Of a stretch of DNA of 25,324 bases, positions 19,201-25,324 are shown one piece after another. The notes beneath the pieces were generated by a model that saw nothing but the letters and a program-made list of their open reading frames with translations, was not told the DNA's origin and did no database searches. The DNA lies in contig MU657331.1 in assembly GCA_026770575.1 (NCBI GenBank), positions 21,904-47,227 on the forward strand, in the 5' to 3' direction. The DNA comes from Pelagophyceae sp. CCMP2097. Lineage: Eukaryota > Sar > Pelagophyceae. The position numbers and the translations under genes are program-made. Position 1 is the first letter of the stretch, and each line of letters starts with the position of its first letter.

Positions 19201-22015
19201 GAGGGCCGTCTTTAGAACTGTCTCGATGCCGTCAAGAAGGTTGTCAAGAGGGCCTTCAAGAGGCCGCCTCGAGCCTGTCTAGAGACCGTCCCGAGCCCAT
19301 ATCGACTCAAGACCGTCTGAAGGTTGTTTTGAGGCTGTCAAGAGGGTCGTCGAGAGACCGCCTCGAAGCCGGCTCGGGGATCGTCTCGAGGGCCGTCTTG
19401 AAGATTGCCTCCAAAGCCGTCTTAAGAGCCGCCTGAAGAGCCGTCCGAAGAGCCGTCTCGAGGATCGTCTTAAATCCGTCTCGAAGGCCGTCGTCTAGAG
19501 GACCGCTTCGCGGGCCGTCTAAAGGACCGTCTCGAGGTCATTTTGAGGCCGTCGAGTGGCCGTCGAGAGGGTCACATTCAGGGCCGTCTAGAGGCCAGGC
19601 CGTCTTCAGGACCGATTCGATGTCTTCTCCAAGCCGCCTCGAGGACCGTCTAGAGGCTGTCTTGAGGGCACTCTCGAGGACCGTCTAGAGAGGCCTGTCT
19701 TCAGAACTGCCTCAAGGTCGTTTTGATGCCGTTTTGACGTCGAGAGGGCCGTCAAGAAGGCCATCAAGAGGCCGTCTCCAAGTCGCCTCGACGACCGTAT
19801 GATGCCCGTCTCAAGGGCCGTCTCGAGGGCCGTCTCGAGGACCGTCTGGAGGACCGTCAAGACGGCCGATTTGAGACCATCTCGAGGACCGTCTCGATTT
19901 CGTCTCCAAGTCGTCTCGAGGACCGTCTCGAGGCAGTCTCGAGAGCTGTCTCGACTCGAGAGCCGCCTCGAGGACCGTCTAAAGCATCGTCTTCGGGACC
20001 GTCTCAGCGTCGTTTTGATGCCGTCTTGAGGACCGTATCCAAGCCGTCTCGAGAACCGTCTCGAGGGCCGCTTCGAGGACCACGGGTCGTTTGGAGGCCG
20101 TCTAGACAACGTCGAGACGGACCGCTTTCAAGACCGTCGACAGGACTGTTGAGACGGAACAATTCGCTGCCGCCTCGAGGACCGTCGAGACAGACCGTCT
20201 TCTGAACCGCCCCAAGGTCGTTTTGAGAACGTCTCGATGCCGTCAAGAGGGCCGTCGAAAGACCGTCTCGAGAGCCATCTCAAGGGCCGTCGAGAAGACC
20301 GTCACGAGGGCCGTCTCAAGGTCGGGACCGTCTCGAGAGCCGTCTCGAGTCCGCCTCGAGGGCCGCCTCAAGAATGTCGTTTCGAGGCCGCCTCGAGGGC
20401 CGCCTCGAGAATATCGTTTCGAGGCCGTCTCGAAGGCCGCCTCGGGCCCGTCTTCGGGACCGTCTCGACGGGACCGTCTCGAGGGAACCGTCTCGAGGAC
20501 GTCTGAAGACCGAGGGCGGCCTCGAGGCCGTCTTGGGGCCGTCTCGAGGACCGTCTTCAGGGCCGTCTCGGGGACGGTCTCAGGACCGCCTCGTGGCCAA
20601 AGGTCGTCTGGAAGACGATCTAGAGGGCCGTCCAAAGCCAGTCTTCAGGACAATCTCAAGGCCATCGAAAGGGCCAGGGCCGCCTCGAGGCCACATAGAG
20701 GGCCGAATCGAGGGCCGTCTTCAGGACCGCCTCGACGAAACGTCTCGAGATCGTCTTAAGATCGTCTCAAGAGTCGCCTCGAGGCCGTCCAGGGGGGCAC
20801 GCCGGCAACCGCTCCAACACTCAATTTTTTCTCGAGAAGTCTCCTCGCCAATTCGGTGTTTCGACTTGCCCCAGCTCCACGTACCTCGAGAGTATTTCGA
20901 CTTTGGCCTTTCGGTTGCCGCCTTTCAGAGTCGAGTGCTTGGCATCCACGTTCATGCAGCAGCACAGCAGTAGCCGGTGCTGTCTAGGGACCTAGGACCA
21001 AGGTAGACCGGGGTCAGGCGCCTCAGAACGCACCGATGCGAGCAGCGGATTTTCGAGCGTCGCCTCCCACACACTAATAGCTCGGACTCCAATAACGCGC
21101 TCCAAAACTTTCTCCCAGGGCCTTTCGACCACCTTTTTGCAGATGCCGCTCTTCTCCGAGCAGTGCGGCTCGGTCAGATTGCCGACGTTGTTGGCGAGGA
21201 TGAGTGCCACGCGGTCGAACACTTTCTGAAAAGGGACTAACTTGTTTTGCCGCCACACGTCCACAATTAAAGTCTTCGCTTGATGAATCGCCGCAATGCA
21301 CTCTGCGTGAGGCCCCTTTGCCAGATTGCCCTGCAGAATGACGGAATTCGGGTCGTGTTGATACAGAGAGACGAGCGTAAAGTTCCCCGACGGAGCTCGA
21401 GTCAGGCACCCGTGGTGCGAGTGCATCCTTGTGTGAGAAACGGCCGCGAACCTACGAACAAGGCGTGCTAAACGGTTGGTCCTTTCCCGTTCGTGATGAA
21501 ACGCACGCGTGCGGGTGGATGATTAAATTCGATTTCGGATCGAAGCCGTAGTCGGCCGTATCCGGCGACGCGCGCGCCGAGCCGAAGCCGGTATCCAAAA
21601 GGTGCGCCGCGTGGAAGTCCACGTTGGCATCAAGCCTTTGGGAACCGCCGTTGGCCAAAGGTGACAACCGGCCGCCACGGACAACCGACGCACCCGCTGA
21701 CGGCCAACCAGTGTTCGACGCAGCAGCGGAAGCAGCACTTGATTCGGACGTAGGGCGTGCGGAACAGCACGTCGGCGCGGAGGCAGTCGCGCGCGACGTC
21801 CAGACCGGAGCACGACCGCGTCCGGTCGCCTAGGCCGACCGTCCGTCCGGCACGCGAGGACAATGTCCGCCCGGCATGCGAAGCACGCAAAGGCAGGATC
21901 GCGGCGGAGTCGTACACGAGTCGTCGTCTTTGGCGAGGCACTGCTCGACGGTTTCCTTTGAGTCTAGGACCGCAGCCGCCGCAACCAAGAGCATAGCCAC
22001 CAAAAGCCAACGCAT
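16245..22015 (-). CDS. Eight-exon gene: secretory-pathway exostosin/GT47-like glycosyltransferase (396 aa)
   Basis: Exons in transcript order: 22015-21916, 21829-21694, 21635-21507, 21427-21034, 20921-20885, 16798-16721, 16627-16489, 16422-16245. They total 1191 nt, and all seven junctions keep phase. Donors are gtacga, gtgcgt, gtgcgt, gtgcgt, gtacgt, gtacgt and gtgcgc. The ATG at 22015 starts a signal peptide or membrane anchor (MRWLLVAMLLVAAAAVLDS). A Cys-rich segment follows (residues 26-70), then an unassigned middle domain (LVSLYQHDPNSVILQGNLAK, ECIAAIHQAK). The C-terminal part has RFVFSPNGVGEQCYREYEAI at 306-325, LAGAYPLVD at 326-334 and PVIPVDDWS at 349-357. These match the pattern of exostosin/GT47-type and RXYLT1-type transferases (F-x-x-x-P-x-G, R-x-x-E-A, G-x-x-P-x-V, D-W-S). 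A Golgi glycosyltransferase is the best guess; donor and acceptor are unknown. Intron 5 (16799-20884) is 4086 nt and nearly all repeat. Confidence 0.75.
16985..17640 (+). repeat. GGTCCCTCGGAC minisatellite and linker (intron 5 of the GT47-like gene)
   Basis: The 16985-17325 part contains GACGGCCCCTCGAGGCGGCC and 12-bp GGTCCCTCGGAC units like those at 1880-2690. It is followed to about 17640 by the linker words GAACCCTGCGTAG, GCAAGTGACCGCGCAGAGGC, CAGGGGCCCGTCCGGAGGGC and AAGGGCCCTTGAAAG. A ~115-bp linker piece (CAAGTG..GCCCTTGAAAG) is itself duplicated at about 17395-17555. Confidence 0.75.
17640..17865 (+). repeat. Copy 5 of the ~200-bp module (intron 5)
   Basis: Carries TTTTCGGGTCTTCAATCTGT, GGGTCGCGGGTTTGTCGA, CCACGGCCAGACCC, AACCCGCGGGTTGAAGGGC and a right end CGCTGCTCCTACCTCCGG. 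It has the same orientation as copies 1 and 2 in the first gene, although the host gene here is on the other strand. The element therefore has no fixed orientation relative to transcription. Confidence 0.7.
17866..18335 (+). repeat. Minisatellite and linker between module copies 5 and 6
   Basis: CTCGAGACGGCCCCTTTCG and GGTCCCTCGGACGGTCGC units run to about 18125. The linker with AAACCATGTGGCATCCCGTG, GAACGCTGCGCGG and CAGGGGCCCGTCCGGAGAGC then leads into the next module. Word order is the same as at 1880-2880, so this is a second full composite unit, shortened mainly in its minisatellite part. Confidence 0.75.
18335..18520 (+). repeat. Copy 6 of the ~200-bp module (intron 5)
   Basis: Contains CGTACCAAACCCAAAGGGTC, CGCGGGTTTGTCGAGCGACC, CGCGGCCAGACCCGCGGGTA, CGACCCGCGGGTTTCGGG and the right end CCGTCCCTGCTCCTGG. 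The repeated ACCCG/CGGGT words make it rich in internal complementarity. Confidence 0.7.
18615..20790 (+). repeat. 2.2-kb GAGGGCCGTCTCGAG minisatellite (intron 5)
   Basis: About 140-150 degenerate units of roughly 15 bp, centred on GAGGACCGTCTCGAGG and GAGGGCCGTCTCAAG, fill the distal half of the intron, ending about 100 bp from the 37-nt exon 5. CTCGAG and TCTCGAGA words are very frequent. The motif is the same as in the array at 5290-5915 in the first gene. Open frames through it give Arg/Ser/Gly peptides and are not genes. Confidence 0.88.
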
Positions 22016-22743
22016 CCTCGCCACTCGCCAAACTCAAAGGCAAGGCGCGTCGACGCGCCGACGCCGAGCAAGGGCGAGCCCAGTCGACCTCGGGAACCCG
22101 GGCGAGAGCAGGGGGCCGGGCTCCCAGGGTGAACTTGACGCTATTAATATTTTAGAAAGTGTCATTTTTAGCGAGACGCTCCCGCCCCCCCGGAGAATAT
22201 CTCCTAAAAAGGACCCCCATGAAGGATGGTTCTACGTGGAGTCGACTGACCTTGCACAATTGACCTCAGTCCCATGATATCGATGGAATGGGCCTTGAGG
22301 GGCTCTATAGTCAAGATTACTTCATGGGGTCGTCGACACTGGGCACACCCGCGCGCCCCAACTCCAACGCTGGCGTACAACCCAGTGGAAGGCGCCTTCG
22401 TCACACTGGAGTGGTGTATGTTCAGAGGAAAGTCGATTCACGAGAAAATTCGAGAATGTGTTTACTAAATAGAGTCTATTGGCCGGCATAAGACTCTTTT
22501 CACAGGCCTGAAAGGGAGGCAGATTTTGGTCACCCCGGCGGTGCGCAGCAAACTTTTCGCTAAAAGCCCCCTGTGGCGCGGACCTCCACAGGCCGAAACA
22601 ATGCGGGATTAGGAGAAGCCAATAGAGGCGATTTTGGAGTTAATTCAATCTAAAATGGAGTATTTAAGTCCACCATGAAGGGGGGAAACCCGGAAGTATG
22701 GCGGGGGACGGCCAAATGATTTCCGCGGATGTCAGGAGGTGCC
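22016..22743. other. Upstream flank of the GT47-like gene; no supported gene
   Basis: About 130 bp before the minus-strand ATG there is an AT-rich CTAAAATATTAATAG word (around 22141-22155 as read on the minus strand) that could serve as a core promoter. GACCCCCATGAAGGATGG (about 22212) and CCACCATGAAGGGGGG (about 22670) are similar to each other. No other structure or coding signal was found. Confidence 0.35.
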
Positions 22744-22818
22744 AAACCTGTGCCGCCGAGCGCGGAATCCGTTCGTACCTATGTTGAGCATGGATTCCGC
22801 GCTCGGCGGCACAGGTTT
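22744..22818. repeat. Perfect 27-bp inverted repeat with 21-nt loop
   Basis: The left arm 22744-22770 starts AAACCTGTGCCGCCGAGCGC. The right arm 22792-22818 is its exact reverse complement. A stem this long without a mismatch is recent or maintained. There is no coding sequence in the arms. Candidates are a fold-back element or the precursor of a small RNA. Confidence 0.75.
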
Positions 22819-23300
22819 CGGCTACTGGGGTGGAGCTTGAGGGCGTCCAGAGACCGAAAAGTGAGGATTACTGTCGCAGCCTCTACTCATCGGCCTGGGG
22901 CCAAAATTGATATGGCCGCGAGAGCGACGCGCGGTGATGACGCCGCCCAAAGCATATATTCAGACTCGCCATGTAGGCTCGACACGAGCTTGCTCCAAGC
23001 TGCTCAAGTAATCAGGGAAAACCCCTCCTAATAACAGGAGCTCTGTCTCCCTTCTCGGCATGTGCTCCAAGCGTGAGCGACTCCAGGAGGCGATATACCG
23101 CGATTGATGGCGGCGCGCCTGTTGAGAATCGTGCTGGGCGTGGTCCTTCGTGGTGCGTGTAAAAACCATCTGGACTGCGGCCGCTCTTCCGAAAATTTGT
23201 ATGGGGGCGTGGTCGTCCAAGTAGGGGTCGGATCGCGTCGTTGGACGGTCGAATCTGTAGGCCCCGGCTGTTGGGACCCGTGCCAATGCACCATCCTCGC

Positions 23301-23431
23301 GGATCCCCATATCAAGGGTGGCGTTTTTCTAAGTGAATCGCGTTTGGATCTCAGCACGTCTCGTTTGCACTCCATGGAGGAGTGGCACTTTTGTTTGAAC
23401 GCAAAAAACGTCACCCTTGATATGGGGATCC
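23301..23431. repeat. 28-bp inverted repeat with ~75-nt spacer
   Basis: Arms lie at 23301-23328 and 23404-23431 with one mismatch; the left arm begins GGATCCCCATATCAAGGGTG. The spacer contains a nested ACTCC..GGAGT fold. Open frames on both strands pass through it but show no recognisable protein. Confidence 0.7.
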
Positions 23432-24212
23432 ACTCAGAGCCATGATCCCGAGGGCTAGGCGAAGTTTGAGCGCCAACTTGTCGGAAAACAGAGTGGCTCG
23501 GGCACCACTGGCAGCCTCCAAAAAGTACCCCCTGTTTCGAGTGATCGGTCGCGATCGCGCTGTATGTTTTGGCGGTGGTTAGGGTCGTATACATGTTGAG
23601 GGCGGTACACGGCAGTGTCGGAGTCCTATAATGTCGATCCGCCCTCTATGCACGCCATAAAGGCACCCATTGCCCCCCGGGGTCCCTTTTACTGAACACA
23701 TTTCATTCCTCTCGGACCCTTTCCTGAACACATTCTATTCAAGATTTTAAATGTTTACTAAAATAAAACACTACGTGTACACGTACGTAAGGCTTCCTCC
23801 GACTCGCCGAGCTGAGCTCCGCCTTACCGCCGCGCGGTTAAGCGCGGCGGCGCCGAGCTTCGATCTTCCGCCAAAATGGCGGACCCGTGGTTCCGCACAG
23901 ATTCTTGTGTTGGCCTTCAAGATGGTTCGCCCATGAAACTGATATTGCATTGCGCAAGGTTTTGACAAAACTAAAGCGGCCATTGGCCTGAGCTTCCGGC
24001 AGCCGCGCAAGCACCCCAAGGAAAAGTCCGCGGGGCCTCTACTTAAACCAGTGAGGTCTCTTCCAAAAGTTACAGCGATTTAAATAATAACAGACGCCCA
24101 TTATAAATAAAACACACAACCTCTTTGTCTAAAAAAGAGATAAGAAACGCCCAACTTTTTGAAAAATACGAGTCAACTGGAGCTGTTTTGAACCTTCCGG
24201 CGAAATTTAGGC

Positions 24213-24515
24213 TTGGTATTCCGGAGGCTGCTCGACATAGGCGCCTTACCAACGGCCGTACGCGCCCATCGGCGGCGAATGAACAAAAATCGGAGGTGTC
24301 CTTGGGTGGAAACGGCCATCGCCAAAGTCGCCAAATCAATTTTCACGGCCCATACAAGACGTGCCAAAGTTCATCCACCGGCGCTGGAAGCGTCTTACGC
24401 CCCGCATACGACCCCAGTAACCATAACCATACCTCCAAAGACCTTCAAAAAAATCCGCCAGAAAATCGCAACCTCCCTCTGCGAACCATCTTGCATTGCC
24501 AGTGGCCTCTCCTAG
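24213..24515 (+). other. Coding-like open frame, possible transposon fragment
   Basis: This frame has a protein-like middle (VETAIAKVAKSIFTAHTRRA) and end (TITIPPKTFKKIRQKIATSL), but its start codon would be TTG. A second overlapping plus frame from 24125 is also open. It ends just before a MITE-like end at 24522. The family is not recognised; it could be the remnant of a mobile-element gene or chance. Confidence 0.2.
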
Positions 24516-24521
24516 AATAAT

Positions 24522-24556
24522 GGTCAATTTAAGAACCTGGTCAGATTAAAAACCGC
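24522..24556. mobile_element. End of a second MITE-like element
   Basis: TGGTCAATTTAAGAACC and GGTCAGATTAAAAACCG occur in tandem. Both words are found in the MITE-like element at 11725-12092. The opposite terminus is not seen in the window, so this is a truncated or diverged relative. Confidence 0.45.
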
Positions 24557-25128
24557 GGGCCTACGGCGCCGCCGCCGGCGAAGCGCACGGAACACGGTCC
24601 TGAGAGCCCCATGCGAGCGCGGAGAAGAAAAAAATGATATTTTGCCTTTTTGGGCAAAAATAGTGCATCAAAACCGGCTCGAACCCGAAATCTGCGCAGA
24701 ATTCTTGCACACATCACTCTCCTGCAAGGTTTCGTTTGGTTCGCAGCGGAGATGGGGAATTGATTTTCTCGAATTGGAAAAAAAGAAGGGTTGCGTGTTT
24801 GGCCATTAGCTCTTGTCCTGGGCCGGTTCTGAAGGGCCTGGGCTGTTCTGGGGTGAGAAACCACCCTCGCCTCGATGTATAGACCCGCTTGGCGCCGCGT
24901 GTACGAGGCTGGCGGTGTCGGTCCAAAATGACTCTCCACGTAAACACACACAAAACACAGGCAGTATAGTGGCGGATTCATTTCCGGAGCCCCGGCGCAT
25001 TGACTTAGTGTGGATCGAAGCGCGCGCACCCGCCGGAATGCGCCTGATTGTGCAGGGCGACGCGCCAGATCCGCGCTGCGGTATGCGCAACACGCCGATA
25101 CCCCCGGTGGCGCCAACGGGGACGGGAT
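24557..25128. other. No supported gene
   Basis: Several open frames exist on the minus strand, but none has a convincing start, splice pattern or motif. No strong repeat was seen. Confidence 0.35.
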
Positions 25129-25323
25129 GATTTCCGGGGATACGATCCGCGGACGTAGCGTGGATCAGAACACGTAACCTGACTGGCATACGTCCAACCT
25201 CGCAGGGCATCGAGTCCGATCCACGCTACTGTACGCAGCGCCGACGATAGGCCCCCGTAAAGGTTTGGTGTTTCTCACCTTCTGGGATTTCCGGGGATAC
25301 GATGCGCGGACGTAGCGTGGATC
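25129..25323. repeat. 38-bp direct repeat, 157-bp period, running off the window
   Basis: GATTTCCGGGGATACGAT begins 38-bp copies at 25129-25166 and 25286-25323 (one mismatch). Both end CGGACGTAGCGTGGATC. Between them GATCCACGCTAC at about 25219 is the reverse complement of the copies' last 12 bases. It may be the start of a tandem satellite or the edge of a transposon; the window ends inside it. Confidence 0.6.
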
Positions 25324-25324
25324 G

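Noticed and set aside
18620..20790. Several 70-200-codon frames rich in SRDRLEG-like peptides
   Set aside because: They are translations of the 15-bp GAGGGCCGTCTCGAG repeat inside an intron.
23028..23594. 188-codon minus-strand open frame
   Set aside because: It runs through a 28-bp inverted repeat, has no recognisable motif and overlaps a plus-strand open frame of similar quality.

Overview
The window reads as GC-rich nuclear DNA of a eukaryote, most likely a unicellular alga. Three things support this. Coding segments are interrupted by short introns (57-214 nt) whose phases match on both sides. The 5' splice sites are mostly GTGCG or GTACG rather than GTRAGT. Huge minisatellite arrays sit between exons. 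A pelagophyte or other stramenopile resembling Aureococcus is my guess from style alone; I saw no taxonomic marker. There is no operon, ribosome-binding-site pattern, rRNA, convincing tRNA or CRISPR array.

Layout. (1) At 60-120 there is a promoter with two CCAAT-containing 15-bp repeats and a TATATAA box. It serves a plus-strand gene, 249-6718, which I reconstruct as nine exons giving a 336-residue protein with a signal-like N-terminus, an unassigned middle region and a J-domain-like region with HPD. Two of its introns (3.0 and 1.75 kb) are filled with minisatellites and copies of a ~200-bp module. (2) From 6666 to 7987 there is a tandem duplication of about 660 bp that includes a broken copy of the last exon. 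(3) At 7993-8703 (minus) and 8843-9212 (plus) there are two small candidate genes. (4) From 9213 to 12450 the DNA is mostly non-coding, with a dispersed hairpin/box-B element and a MITE-like element with 24-bp terminal inverted repeats. (5) At 12675-13763 lies an intronless METTL21-type methyltransferase. (6) From 13764 to 16244 the DNA is mostly non-coding, with a second copy of the hairpin element and a probable last exon of a minus-strand gene (15237-15395). (7) At 16245-22015 (minus) lies an eight-exon gene for a 396-residue secretory-pathway protein with an exostosin/GT47-like C-terminus. Its fifth intron is 4.1 kb and is almost entirely minisatellite plus the same ~200-bp module found in the first gene. 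(8) From 22016 to the end there are long perfect fold-backs, a second MITE end and a 38-bp direct repeat running off the window.

The genes do not form an obvious pathway. The unifying feature is that two genes on opposite strands carry the same composite repeat (module, 12-15-bp minisatellite, linker, module) inside introns, which points to an intron-resident mobile or amplifying element. All splice models come from reading frames, GT/AG and phase agreement. No transcript evidence was available.
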